The translations under genes and the position numbers were made by a program. From assembly GCF_041956535.1 (NCBI RefSeq), contig NW_027192193.1, forward strand, positions 636,235 through 700,234: DNA of 64,000 nt, written 5' to 3'. The notes beneath the pieces were generated by a model. The model was not told the origin of the DNA. It made no database searches and saw nothing but the letters and a program-made list of their open reading frames with translations. How positions within the stretch are numbered: the stretch's first letter is position 1; each line of letters begins with the position of its first letter. This document shows, piece by piece, positions 37,839 through 50,856 of the stretch. The stretch is from Calcarisporiella thermophila CBS 279.70. Taxonomy: Eukaryota; Calcarisporiellomycota.

Positions 37839-40800
37839 ATGGCAGGGCTGTTCTCCAAAAAGAAAAAGGAGAACTCGCAGAACCAAGCCCAAGCTCAGAA
37901 TCAAACTCAGGTGCAGAATCAACAGCCCCAACCTCCGGCTAATGCCTATCCATGGTCCACATCTCAACTTCCAAAATCAGGCCAATCGTTTCTCCCTCGC
38001 TCATTTCACGCCAGCTGTGCAGTAAGCCAAGGATCCAATGAGGTGTTCATATTTGGAGGCTATGTGAAGAATGAGCTAAAGAAGGATTTGTTCGTTTATG
38101 ATGCTTGTAGTGTATTTTCTATAAATTAATTCTATCAAGTTTAATTAACCTTTTTTTATGCATAGTGTCCAACTTCACTCAACCTATTTCTACATCTGGC
38201 GATGTTCCATCACCACGAGCGCAACACACTGCTGTTACTATTGGCAATTACCTTGTCATTTTCGGAGGAGAGACAAAAAAGAACCAATCTGGATTAGATG
38301 ACAATATATATTTGATGAATAAGGGTTCGTATTATAATGTATATAATGGTTTTAATTATAACTAATATTGCGCTTTAGGTACAAGAGAATGGACAAGAAT
38401 TACTTGTCACGGCTCTGTTCCCGTCGGCAGGTTTGGTCATTCGGCTACCAGTATAGGGCCAGCTATGTTTGTATTTGGAGGAATTTCGGATGGCTATTAT
38501 TTGAATGACCTGGTCTCGTTCGACCTTCGAACACGTAAATATAATGCTTTATATCTCTCAGAATATTTTTTCTTACACATACGATGGTCTAGTTAATTCT
38601 CCCTTTCCTAAATGGGATTTTCATGTTGCAAGTAACGCTGGTCCCTCTGGGCGTATGGGACATGTCGCTTGTGCATTTCAAGACAAGTTATACATGTAAT
38701 TTTTATTTCTGCATCTATTATCCTCCAGTTCAATAGTCTAATATTCTCTCTTTATTGTAATACAATAGTTTTGGGGGAACAGACGGGAAAGTCACATTTA
38801 ACGACTTATGGTGTTATGACTTCAGCCAAAGTACCTGGCACCAAATTGCTGCTATAGGTTATATCCCCTCACCTCGATCTGGAGCATGCGCTGCAATGGT
38901 GGGAGATGTAATGTATGTGTTTGGCGGTCGCAATCAGGAAGGAAAAGAATTGGCAGACTTGTGTGCTTTTAAATTCAGGAGTAATTTATTCTGAAAACTT
39001 CCATATAATTTGAACATCTCCCTAATCCTTTATAATACTTTAAAAGATCGACGCTGGTATAGATTCACGAATATGGGGCCCGCTCCCACTTCGCGTGTTG
39101 GTCATTCTATTGCACTTTTAAATGAGAAAATTCTCATTCTGGGTGGAGAATTTGCTTCTCAGCCCAAAACTGATGATCAACAAATTATCTACATACTTGA
39201 CACTATGAAAATTAAATATCCAGCTGATTCGCGCCCTACAACTCCAACTGCCCACATGCAGCAATCCCCGCCACGCAGCTCGACTCCGAGGGTCGATGCC
39301 CAAATGAATGGACCAAGCAGCAACGTTAGATATACTATGAATCCTGAATTGGACCGAGCTCAAATCGCCAGGCAAAGTGCTTATTCAACTCAAGGTCCTC
39401 CACAACGATCTCCTACTATGCCTCAATTTTCCACGGATCAAAATGCTGATGGGATAGATCGTAGGAGGCCAGTCAAACATCAATCAATGGTTGCAGATGT
39501 CTTACAGCGCTCTCGTCCTCAATCGCCGTACGAGGGTAAACCTCCTACTCCTGTATCACCTACTACGTTTGATCAAGAAGTTTATCGACGAATGCCGAGA
39601 TCTGGCTCACCTCTTGCACATGGCAATCCAGATGCACCTGGTAACAACCAAGGGAGAGGCACGTCTTATTATGGAGATGGTTTGTATATTATATTGTGTA
39701 CCTTCTTCTCTCTTATTAACTAGTATACTTTTCTTTTCAGCTCGACCTCAGGTTCAAAACCAACGTCTAGGTAATTTTGGACAGCCTCCGCCTAGGCCTT
39801 CTCGCGATGGTATCGATATTAGTGATTTGATTGGTGCAAGTAAAGGGAGATCTGATGGTACTACAAGTCCGTCCCCGAAGTACCCACTTAATACTACACC
39901 CTCTTCTCCCACATATCCAACTCCATCATCAACTCCAACTGGTGCCGATAGCTTTTACACTATTACCCAAGATCCAAATGCCACTAGGCTGCCTTTGATG
40001 CAGTCGCCTGAACCCATGTCAAATATAGAGCAGACTTCTTTTTCCAGCAATCGATCCTATTCTGAAGAGGTCGATGTTACAAATCCTCAGACTACACAAG
40101 TAATACGCCCTCTCATTCCTAGCGATCCAAATTCTTCAGTGCCTTCAGACAACTTGCAGCAAAACTCTCAAGATTCCACTATTCCATCACCGACGAGTAA
40201 TGTAGAAGAGCAATCTACTGGGACTTTACAATCTCGTCAAAAAGAGGGACGTGAGCGTGAACTTCTTCGGGAAATTCAACAGCGAGACCAGATTATCAGC
40301 GAAATGAAAAAGAAGGAGCAGTGGTGGCGGACCGAAATAGCACTTGCCCGGAAAATTCGAGCGATTAATCCCAATGATGACGATGAAGACAGGAGATATT
40401 CATTCTTAAATGGAGAATCCCTCCCTGATGTTGGAGATAAAGAATCAGATCGGTTTAGAATATTTGATTCATTGGTTAAAGTGAAAACTGAATTAAAACG
40501 AGCAAAGGTAGTTATCGTTTGAAAGTTCTTATCGATTGGAATTTACTAACAGGTTTATTATCATATAGGCATCAATTGCTACGCAAGCTCAATCTGCATC
40601 TAAAAAAATCGCTGAGGCTGAGAAAATGAGGTCCATTGCACTTCAAGAAGCTGCTTATTATAAATCGAGATTAAAAGCACTTAAATCACGCGATACAACC
40701 TCTATGGAAGAGCTGGCACAACTTGAGTCGAGTCGTGCGCAAGAGCTTGAAGAAAAGTTGATAATTTGCCTTCGAGAAAATGAAGGACTGAATGCTCGAA

Positions 40801-42962
40801 TCGACAGTCTAAATAAGGCGCTTAAGCATGAACAATTTGCCCGTCAGGTCACAGAAGAAAGGGCAAGGGAGGCTTCGGAAAGGGCTGAAGAAGCGCATAA
40901 ATCTCATTCTCGTGGTCTAGATGAACTGGCTACTACGCATTCTCGTGTTGCAACTGCAGAATCTAAAGTGCGAGAGCTCACTGCTCAGCTAGCCGAATTG
41001 GTCGCCGATTCCTCGAAATATCAATCGGAGAATTCAAATTTGCAGGAGGAGTTGAATCTGTTACAGCAACGGCTCGAGCAGTATCCGAGCACAATTGAAA
41101 AAGCAAATGCTGCCCTTCGAGCTGCTATTGGCCGTGCAGAGGAGGCAGAATCTTTGTGGACTTCGGCACGGAAAGAATTAGAGTCGCTAGAATCCGAGGC
41201 TGCGAATCTTCGTTCTGAACTCAGCTCAACACGGCACGAGTTGGAATCTACGAAGTGCGAACTGAATCGGACACAACGGAACGCAGAGCGTGCCGGAGAA
41301 CATTCTGCGGAGATGGAGCGATTGTGGAAACGAGCCAAGGAAGAAGTGGAAGCACTGCGTGAAATGATGCCAGTTAACGGAGTCGAAGGTTTGATTATTG
41401 GCAAATCCCAAAACAGATCCCCTTCGACAGAGGATGTTGGCCAGGACTCGGAATCCATCAACATTAAACAGCAAACAGCTCGCATTTCTGAGTTGGAGGA
41501 AAAGCTAAATATGCTATTGGCCATGCAGCGGGAATCACAACAAACAATTGATCAAGTATCTTCACAGCTTTCCGAAGCAAATATGAAGAACTCCCGATTA
41601 GAACACGCTAGTATCAAGGCTAAGGCTGAGTCTGCTAGTCTTTTGGAAAAACTTGCGGATATGGCTAATGAACTCTCTCGTATGAAAACAATATTGGCTG
41701 AGAAAGAGACCGCCCTCATCGATAAGACTCGTGAGATGGAGGAGGTGCAGATCTATGTCGGTATGATGCGAGAAGCAATGATCCAGAAAGGTTTTCGTTT
41801 AGATACTATCAATCCTGAGATGGTGAAATCAGGAACCGAAGTTTTAAGTTTACGCGTTAAAGAGCTCGAGGCCCAGATTACTGAGATGGAGCAGAACCAA
41901 CAGGAAGTGGCAGAGAAGCATGAGAATGCGCTGTGTGACTTAAGAAAATCTCTTGAGGAGTCGCAGCAGAGTCGTGATGAATATAAGGTTCGGGCCGAAG
42001 CAGTTATGAATCGACTTCTAGCTCTTGAAAAGCATGCAGAAGAGCTTGCACATGCCGCTCGGGACACTCCTGTACTTGAAGCACAATTGCGTGCGGCAGA
42101 AGAACGTGCAACGCAAGCGGAGCAGGATCTTGCCGATGCTAGTCGCACGTTTGAAGATAAAATGCAGCAACTTGAATCTGATTACCAGACCGCTGTACAT
42201 TATGTGAAGGGTACTGAATCAATGCTGCGTCGTCTTAAAGCTGAACTCCAAGAAAAGCAAGAAAAGATAGATGAACTTTCCGGTGAAACTATTCGTTTAC
42301 AACCGCGAAAGAACGACGAAAACTCTTCCGATATTCCAGCGGGCTGGTATGAAGAGAAGGCTGAACTGGAAAAGCGAATTCGAGATTTGCAGACCCGTCT
42401 TAATGAAATCAATATTAACGAGAACATGGCGGCAGGCCCGCTCCAAGAACAGTTCAAGAGACTTCAAGAAGATAAATCCGTCCTTGAAACTGAGAATGAG
42501 AATCTCCGGGCTCGCCATACGGATCTCTCGCGTAAGGCAAGCAATCGTATTAAAGCGCTCGAAGAGGAAGTGGTACAACTCCGGCAAGCGAAAGATAAAG
42601 TTATATTAAACCCTCAAAGTTCTCACCGAGAGTTTGGAGATAACAGTCCAGAAAAAAATGACCAATTGGTGCTTGAGCGGTACGAACAGGCAATTCGGCA
42701 ACTTGAACAAGAAAAGCGAGAGCTCCAAGAGCGGTATCGAGATTCCGAAAATAAGATCTCTCTTCTCCTTGACCAACTTGATCACCAGCACCAAGTAGCA
42801 TCCCCCCATGTCTCATCAACTGACCTGATGTCCTCTATTAACCACTTTTCTGCCAATCGCGAATCGCATCAAGACGATCCTCGTGCGGTTGACGTGCTTC
42901 AAAATGAAATTGAAATATTACAATCGCAGTGGCAGCATGGAGAAAATCAACGATACTTTTAA
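37839..42962 (+). CDS. Kelch-repeat and coiled-coil cell-end protein (Tea1/Kel1-like)
   Basis: Polarity factor of the Tea1/Kel1 type, which marks growing cell ends in fungi. The start is the ATG at 37839 (MAGLFSKKKKENSQNQ); an upstream GTG-initiated frame is not used. Six kelch blades follow, each with FGG: VFIFGGYVKN, LVIFGGETKK, MFVFGGISDG, IFGGTDGKV (across an intron, AT|T), VMYVFGGRNQ and ILILGGEFAS. A Ser/Pro-rich linker (about 39230-40200) comes next. Then come about 900 residues of heptad-type coiled coil, starting near REREQ-like RERELLREIQQRDQ and running almost unbroken in the exon from 40573 to 42962. The total is about 1,550 residues. The last exon (about 2.4 kb, no intron) contrasts with the intron-dense neighbourhood. 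Family by architecture; which of Tea1 or Kel1 is open. Confidence 0.88.
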
Positions 42963-43154
42963 CTTATTAGCTATCAGGATATCTATATCTTTTATTTTTT
43001 GTGATTTAAATTATTGTCATTTAAGAGGAACTATTATTTATATATATTTATTATTAAGCTGAATGAATCTAATATATTTAAATTAAAAATAAACTTGTGC
43101 TTTTAAATAGATATCATCAAATTAATCAACACACAACGGTTCTTTATTTCCTTT

Positions 43155-44081
43155 TCAATAGCTCTCACTACTCTTGGAGAAATAGTCGATGGCTTCTATA
43201 TAACTCGAAAGTCCTCCAACGTCGATGCGACCGCTTATTGGTATAGCAAATAAAGAGTGCTTATCGACAACCCAAGAAATAAATTTGCCGGTGGCATCCA
43301 CCTCCTCAAGCGAGGCGTTTTGGGACCTCTTTTCCTCCAAAAAGCGAAACACCAACGTGGTAGCAAAGGGAGTAAATAAGTAGAAGCATGGACACGCACT
43401 CCGAGAAGAGGTCAGCTTAGGACCTGGTTTCTCCAAGAATCTTGTTACTTTTCGAGATTTGGGCTCATACTCCATGATACCAAACTTATATGTTTCAGCA
43501 TCCGACACCTTGTATTCGGTCACCAGAGATCCATTTTGCTCCCTCGACATTAAGAAAAACTGATCCAGCTTGAAATCTCTGAGAAAAAGAGTATCTCCGC
43601 CAATCACCAATATATGGTCTTCTTCCAAGGAGAAATGTTTGATTCCGAAAGCAATATCTGCAACAGCGCCAAGGCGCGTTTCGTTCGAATTCGTGCCATC
43701 ATTGCCTATATTGGCTTCAGGCACACCATGTAGCTTCGCCCATTCTACGAATTGTTGATAAAATACATCATTCGAAACTATGAATATATTGCGTTCAGGT
43801 ATCCCACACTCCTTTAATAACCCAAGCCAGATGCTAATGAGAGCATCTTCGTTAGCAATCGGAAGTAATGCCTTAGGACGCCCTAAGAGATGCTTAAAAT
43901 TCCCCGAAGCATCATTGATGATATCCTTTTGCAATCGCGTACCATATCCTCCTCCAAGGATGAGAACTATATAATTTAAAGATATATTGTTAATCTGGAA
44001 TACATTCGTTATAGAATTGCAATATAGGAAGTCACATCATTGAACAAATTATTTACCTTTAATACTAGGTGAATTAGTCAT
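43155..44081 (-). CDS. Nucleotidyltransferase (sugar-phosphate NTP transferase-like)
   Basis: Rossmann-type NTP_transferase fold, making a nucleotide-activated sugar or a similar compound; the substrate is unknown. Two exons: MTNSPSIK at 44051-44081, spliced to VLILGGGYGTRL (the GGxGTRL nucleotide loop) and GRPKALLPIANEDALI (the conserved PK lysine). Further text: GVPEANIGNDGTNSNETRLG, HILVIGGDTLFLRDF (the GGD metal-binding position), KFGIMEYEPKSRKVTRFLEK and GRIDVGGLSSYIEAIDY. About 300 residues, so the catalytic domain only, with no left-handed beta-helix as in the larger GDP-mannose or ADP-glucose enzymes. Converges with the kelch gene. The family is clear; the substrate is not. Confidence 0.85.
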
Positions 44082-44407
44082 TGAATCTAATATAATTAAT
44101 TTATTTATCTCAGCTGCTCTTCAGACCTAAGCTCCCTAAAATGTAAAAGCACCGTATTTGTTACACCCTCTTTGTAATAAAATTATTCATGAATAACCTA
44201 TATTCTCTCGTTTACAAAAATTAAGGTATAGTATATGTGTAGAAAAAAACGGCATAGACTTATAAATATACAATGATGAATGAGGTATAATAATATTTAA
44301 AGCATTGGAAATATCTATATGAATCAATAAAACAAAGCAAAGATCAAAAATCGCAAATTCGATTTAAAGGCAAAAATAGCAAAGGGTATCCCACGGGAAA
44401 CAGTTGA
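44082..44407. other. Intergenic region upstream of nucleotidyltransferase
   Basis: 326 bases, AT-rich, between two minus-strand genes. Promoter of the nucleotidyltransferase and 3' UTR of APP1; no other feature. Confidence 0.5.
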
Positions 44408-46452
44408 TCACTTGTTTGTATTTGCAATAATGGTTTCGACATCAGTGACTTTTTTCTCAAGCTCTTTCGCATCTCTATATAAAACAACGAGATCGGAAGG
44501 AAGTCCTTGTGAAGCCTTGCGCACACGTTCTTCCAAAAATGTGGGGACACATGCTGCGGGAGGCGAAGGTGAAGGCATAGAACCTGTTTTACGTAGAGAC
44601 TTCTGCGATAAGGAAGACGTCGTAACAGGTCTCTGGTTGTCCTCTGCATGTGGTTCCTCAGAGATCTCCTTTTCTGAAAACACAGGATCTGCTTCGCTTG
44701 ATTTTGAATTGAAAAATGGAAGTGAAAGGGCCCTCCCGGAGAAAGTAGGACGCGCAGCAATTGTGTTCTTTGTATGGGGAGTAGTCACATCTCGAATGAA
44801 TATTTTAAGCACCTGGTTTGGATATTTCTTAGCGATGCGAGTATAGCTACGAAGAAATCAATGTTCATATTATCAATAGTAATGATTAAAAAGAACAAAG
44901 GACTTACATCTCCAAGTCTACCTCACCGCTGTCCCCTATGAGTATAAATTTACGACCAGGAAAGTCGCTCATAATTTTACTAATTAGCTGCAACTTGGCA
45001 TCTCCTCTGCCCTTCCACATTGAGTTCACGACATCATTAATGAATCGCAAGTGTGCAGATCCAGGGGGGAATCGGTATGTCTGGAAGAAGCGACGCAGCA
45101 TTGGGAAGAGTTGCCAAGGAGAATTGGACACATAGTGAAAGGCGACCCCTTTATCATACTAAAAGGATACGATTTAGTGTAAGTTAATAAAATATTAACT
45201 ATTCCAACATACCCAACGTCGATAAATATCAGCCATTCCAGGTACCTCTTTGGGTGGCTCTAAAAAGGTATTGTTAAAAGCGACTCGAGCACCAGCAAGA
45301 ATCTGGGTATCTTTAATGGTATCATCAATATCCTAATAAAATAAAATAATAAATATTTCATAAGCAATATAAGGATTATTTAACACCATACACATACTGA
45401 TATCACTGAAATTCCTTCCGGCTCAATGAGATTTACGACACCCCACACGGGATCTACAGTAAATAAGAGCTAATTGAGGCGCTTTATAGGGATTATATAC
45501 CGGATATTATATTTACTTTCACTGCCAAGTTCACCAGGATGATGGGCCTGTAGTTTAATTAAACGAGCATCCCGAGCACTTGCTAATCCTTCCATCTTTG
45601 CCCATTCTTCTACGAGCTTTGGTGAAACTTGCAGTTCCGCCTGGAAATGTCCAGTTTCCTCTGACTGACAAGCAAGAGACAATGTACTCTCTCCACTGGT
45701 AAAAGACGCAGAGCTGAGCGATGTATCAGATTCACCGGATCCCTCGTCTGTAGAATCGGTCTCACTTAAGTGCTCTAATTCTTCCTTAAAAAGCGCGGTC
45801 AAGTCACTGCCGATATCATTCTCATCGGGTGCATCTCCAAGGGGCTGAGATTGCATAATGAAAGCGTCTTTAAGTTTAGAATCCTCGGTGAAATTTTCGC
45901 ATGTCGAAAAGTGTTTGACTTCTTCCGAATCAAATAGCGTGGCACTAGAATGTCCGCTTTCTTCTGGATCTCCATCAAGTTCCAAGTGGTCGGCCTCACT
46001 TAAACCTGTAACTCCGACAATGAGTTGCCGCTTGCGAAGGCTCTTTACCATAAACATACTGAAACAAGACTTGAGCATTTCGTCCATTTCTGAGTGCTTG
46101 GTTACGCCAGCCCATCTTCTAACTGCCTCTGTAATAAAAAAAAAGCAATTAGGAATAATTGTGTTTAAAGGACCGAGCAATTGCGGGAAACCAACTCAAA
46201 ACAAGCTTATTCGTGCGATTAGTTTTTTGACTATAAGTCCAGCCACGTACACGTATAGCCCAGGATGCTTCCGATGATGACTTTGAATTAGCTTAATAAA
46301 TTAGAATTAAGTTAGCTGCTGAAATGCTGAATTGTTGTTTTAAGCTAAACAAGACCAGCGCTAAAGCATTCAAAAAAAACCTACTTACAATTTATTTTTC
46401 TCGCGTAGGTTGGAAAAAGCATATAAGACTCAAGCGAAGAAGTGGCAGACAT
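44408..46452 (-). CDS. APP1: Phosphatidate phosphatase APP1
   Basis: Mg-dependent phosphatidate phosphatase linked to actin patches and endocytosis. The ATG at 46452 gives MSATSSLESYMLFPTYARKI, spliced to SNSKSSSEASWAIRVRGWTY, then NRTNKLVL + KAVRRWAGVTKHSEMDEML and MVKSLRKRQLIVGVTGLS. A long acidic Ser/Glu-rich insert follows (ESGHSSATLFDSEEVKHFS ... LSETDSTDEGSGESDTSLSS). The catalytic domain has DIDDTIKDTQI, the DxDxT motif of the HAD-like family, then EVPGMADIYRRW, SNSPWQLFPMLRRFF, GRKFILIGDSGEVDLE and NQVLKIFIRDVTT. The tail ends VETIIANTNK. About six introns; one donor is GTTGGT. Intact. The N-terminal splice is my reconstruction; the catalytic part is certain. Confidence 0.92.
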
Positions 46453-47050
46453 GAACAGAGCGTCCGTCAAATGAGTCTGCGGATTGGATGGAGGCATGGA
46501 CATGGCCCGCATCTTTGTAGAGGATAATCCGGCTGACATAGGTGTTTGTATTTTTGATGAAAGAGGAGAAAATATTGGGGGTATTTATCAAGTGAGAGAT
46601 TTCTTGTCTCAGGATCTAAACCTTAATCAGAGACCCAATGAAGACAGTTGCATAATTACCGCTATTAGTAAAAAAAACATAAGAAAATTATCTTAGAAAA
46701 CTAGCACGGTTTGTTGCTAGAAAACGCGCCTCTAATTCCTAGCCTCCTAATAGATGCGGCTCGCACAGCTGCCAAGGTTAATAATATATTAACTATTGTA
46801 TATTGAGTGAAAATCACCTTTTGAATTCGCACAACTTGATGTCCACAGACATCTGAATGCGACTCTCTCCGTGGTCTCGCGAGATTTTCCTCCTTAAATC
46901 TGAGGGTAGAGACGGAAAGAACAGGGTAGAAGCCGGAAAGATTAAAATGTTTAAGCAAATTATGTTCCGGCCATTTCTCATCAACTTAGAGTCTCTTTTC
47001 TGCATATCAATTTTTACAATAATTCAGAACTTTATTACTATTATCAATTA
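46453..47050. other. Gap with competing small open frames on both strands
   Basis: About 600 bases between the APP1 start and the METTL5 stop. On the plus strand an ATG at 46484 (or 46499) opens about 70 codons to 46696, including NPADIGVCIFDERGENIGG. On the minus strand, fragments RIQMSVDIKLCEFK, RRLGIRGAFSSNKP and GNYATVFIGSLIK can be joined by two plausible introns in phase. The minus reading would sit between two other minus-strand genes. Neither reading has a recognised relative, so I call no gene. Confidence 0.35.
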
Positions 47051-48034
<984 letters not shown>

Positions 48035-48488
48035 TTTATATAATAAACTATTTGAGGATAGAAAATCTATATTGCCAAATTGATTTGTTATCAATTAAAA
48101 TTTTGTTGTATATCATTTGAAATTTTATCAAATAATATTTCAAAAAATTTTTCGAAATTGTTTAATATTCAAAATTTTTTTAGAAATTTTTGAAATTTTT
48201 GAATATTTTTGTTTTATTGTTTTAAATTTTTGAAATATATACATAATATTTTTAGAATTGACATACTTTATTATAATTGATAGGCTTTGTACTTATAACC
48301 TACTTACAATCAATAATTTTGATTGTAAATTGATTATAACGAAATATAATATACTTCGTAATATAAAATCGATTGAAGGATGCAGAATTAGATATTACTT
48401 TTAAATTTATCGACTATTATACTCTAAATAATCACTGTGCTTTTAATCGTATATTCTATAAGAAACTATTTTATTTCATACAACACAA
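48035..48488. other. Extremely AT-rich spacer with repeated GAAATTTTT words
   Basis: About 450 bases between METTL5 and QCR6. At 48100-48260 the sequence is almost pure A/T with the words AAATTTTTT, GAAATTTTT and GAATATTTTTG repeated several times, giving many overlapping small palindromes. No coding signal. It carries the METTL5 promoter and the QCR6 3' UTR. Confidence 0.6.
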
Positions 48489-49048
48489 TTATTTGAGAGT
48501 TGCAAAAACCTTGGGGGCAGCCTAAAAAAATTGCGTTTAGAGCATCATCTAATAAAACCAATAGAAATATGATAACTTACGCAATGATCCACGCAATGCC
48601 TGCAATAAAATTTAGAAAGTTAGACTAGAATTTTATATTGCAATTGAAAAGTTGACTTACATTAGATGGAAAAATTCTTCGACACAATTTTCATCACTTC
48701 CACTTTCAACTCGACGTGCGCATTCTTCAAGATGATGTTTTGCTGGGCTGCACGCAGATGAATTTTCGCAGTCTAGTATAGGTAACATATGTAATCAAAT
48801 GCAAAGAAAATATGTACAAAATAAAAGAAACAAGGTATAATTTGATGGATTTCTAGAGTACTTAAATCTGTATATAGCAGCTATAATAAAGAAAAAAAAA
48901 TACCTTCTCTAATTTGGGGTGCAAGATCTTCTGGTTCCTCAGCTTCTGGCTCTTCTGTTTGTTCTTCTTCATGAACTTCCTCCTCTTTCTCTTCAGCATA
49001 CACGGAAGGTATGAGATCTTCAAAGAAGTTTTTGAGTAGTTGCGACAT
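48489..49048 (-). CDS. QCR6: Cytochrome bc1 complex subunit 6 (hinge protein)
   Basis: Acidic hinge protein of mitochondrial complex III, helping cytochrome c1 meet cytochrome c. The ATG at 49048 gives MSQLLKNFFEDLIPSVYAEE, then an acidic run (EEEVHEEEQTEEPEAEEPED) and LAPQIRE. Exon 2 has CENSSACSPAKHHLEECARR and SGSDENCVEEFFHLM. Exon 3 is a 19-base microexon at 48581-48599 that encodes HCVDHC. Exon 4 gives AAPKVFATLK, TAA. The conserved cysteines for the two disulfides are present. An upstream in-frame ATG region (MRNRIYTSN) exists, but the chosen start matches the family. Shares a 185-base divergent promoter with the hydrolase gene at 49234. Confidence 0.95.
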
Positions 49049-49233
49049 ATTTGAATTCGAGGTGTATATTCGATTTCTCAAGACGATTAACTTCTATCGA
49101 AAAATAAACTGAAGATATAACGAGCTCGAAATTTTGTTTACACAGGGGTCGAAAAATTTACGGGGATACAATTTCCTATGAATGATATTAATATCTCTAT
49201 TTAATTCAGATAATTTTTTAAAATGGGCACATC
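49049..49233. promoter_or_regulatory. Short bidirectional promoter, QCR6 / alpha-beta hydrolase
   Basis: 185 bases between the divergent start codons of QCR6 (-) and the hydrolase (+). AT-rich; no specific element recognised. Confidence 0.55.
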
Positions 49234-50198
49234 ATGTCCTCAAGCGTGCGGTGCAAATCCACATTTGTTAGCTCTAAAGATGGAACTAAGATAGAGACAA
49301 AAGTATATCTTAATCCCAATTTAGATAACAAAACTACAGCTGCTATTATTTCCCATCCTTATGGTCCGCTAGGTAATTTCTACAATCGTTATTAAGAAGC
49401 AACGATTTAGCAATTTAACGGAAAAACTTGAATTGTAGGCGGTAATATGCAAAATAATGTAGTCTCTGCACTCGTCAGAAATTTTTGTGCTCGCAGTTTT
49501 GTAACCGTTTGCTTCAATTTTCGGTAACCATGTTATACTCATTTTATATTTAATATGTTTTTCAACTATTTGTAATTCTCTTGGAATATAGTGGCTGTGG
49601 TAATTCAGGAGGCAGAACATCCTGGACAGGTCGCCCAGAATGTGAAGATTATAATGCAGTAGTTAACTATATTGTTAACGGAGAACTGAAGAACGTTTAT
49701 AGTAGTGTCGGCCCAAATATAAATATTAAACGCTTGATTATTTGTGTAAGCACAAATTCTACCCGTCCATATAAAATCTTAAGCGATCCCATATGTTTAT
49801 TATGTAAAATTAATAATTAATAGGGTTATTCCTATGGGGCCATGATCGCAAGCAGCATACTTCCAGAGCTCTATCCAAACATCCATTGTTCTTACGTATT
49901 TATTAGTTATCCCGTAAGCGTTACCTGGTTCCTGTCCGCATTCAGGACGAAATATTTCCACGAATGTCTGGTAAAACTAGAGCGAACCAGCGTGACGCCA
50001 ACATCCTGCAATGAAGCTTCTCCTCCGAAAATACTTGTGATCTCCGGTGACATGGATATATTCTCGCGTACTATGCTTAACTTAAATGCTCGACCTAATC
50101 AGGTAGAATTTAAACAATTTCACGGAGCCGATCACTTCTGGTTTGGAAAGGAAACCGAGATTATTATTGCTTTAAATGAGTGGCTAGATGGGATTTAA
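49234..50198 (+). CDS. Alpha/beta hydrolase (serine hydrolase, small PHB-depolymerase/dienelactone type)
   Basis: Cytosolic serine hydrolase of unknown substrate. The ATG at 49234 gives MSSSVRCKSTFVSSKDGTKI; the earlier ATG at 49223 is in another frame and ends early. Four exons: ...IISHPYGPLG + GNMQNNVVSALVRNFCA..., FNFR + GCGNSGGRTSW, LIIC + GYSYGAMIASSILPEL. The triad is visible: Ser in GYSYG, Asp in VISGDMDIF, His in FHGADHFW. HPYGPLGG forms the oxyanion region. The C terminus is IIALNEWLDGI. It resembles the conserved eukaryotic/bacterial alpha/beta hydrolases related to YfhR or CAZ esterase groups. Compare the catalytically broken paralogous fold at 52425-53625. Confidence 0.88.
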
Positions 50199-50409
50199 CT
50201 AGATATAAATCAAAATTGGCCCTTGTCATATATTACAATTTCCCTTTGTTTAAAAACACAAACTGATATCATAAATCCATGAACAAGCAGACTTTATAAT
50301 AGCTGACATGTTCTTAGAAATCCTTATGCTGAGTATTTATCGTCAGCTAATTAAAAATTTTTAATTATTGAAAGAATTTTTAATTTTTAATTTTACTCTC
50401 AAGTTGACT

Positions 50410-50856
50410 ATGATAAGAAATATTACATTAACATTGTTTTCATCAAAGAATTGCAGTTTATGCGTCCCCGTTTTAGAAACTCTAAGAAAGCTACAAACTC
50501 AAGTAAGTACTTCGATTTTACAATTCTCCTATATTTCGAACTAGAATTGTTCAAATACACAATTAGATCCCATTCCAATTAAAAGTTCAGGATATATATG
50601 CAAAAGGTATTAGACGTAGTTAGTAAGTATATTAATAAATACATTATATTGATAGAGCTTTTCATCAATTAGATTGCCCTCGCGCTCTCCGACGTAAATA
50701 CAAAACCGAAATTCCTGTAGTGCACATAGATCAACATTATGTTCTTCGACATAGAATTAGAGATGAAGGTGAATTTTTACAGGTCTTACAGGTAATCATA
50801 TTCGACTGAATAATATAGCTTTAACCATCTTAACTAAATAGTCCTCGAATTTGTAA
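50410..50856 (+). CDS. Glutaredoxin-like protein (DUF836, YDR286C/C5orf63 family)
   Basis: Small thioredoxin-fold protein. The ATG at 50410 opens MIRNITLTLFSSKNCSLCVP with a CxxC (C-S-L-C) at the usual active-site place, then VLETLRKLQTQ. Exon 2 is IPFQLKVQDIYAK. Exon 3 reads DCPRALRRKYKTEIPVVHID and QHYVLRHRIRDEGEFLQVLQ, containing the cis-Pro IPVV and the YK.EIPV motif typical of this family. The last short exon is SSNL, TAA. About 95 residues. The function of the family is unclear; mitochondrial redox is suspected. The intron before exon 3 contains an earlier, wrong ATAG. Four small exons, each in phase. Confidence 0.82.

Noticed and set aside
41021-42148. Long minus-strand Ser/Ala-rich frames opposite the kelch/coiled-coil gene
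   Set aside because: Antisense of Glu/Leu-rich coiled coil typically opens Ser/Ala/Phe frames; no independent support.
44412-44846. 144-codon plus-strand frame
   Set aside because: Antisense to the APP1 C-terminal exon, which has the conserved IFIRDVTT text.
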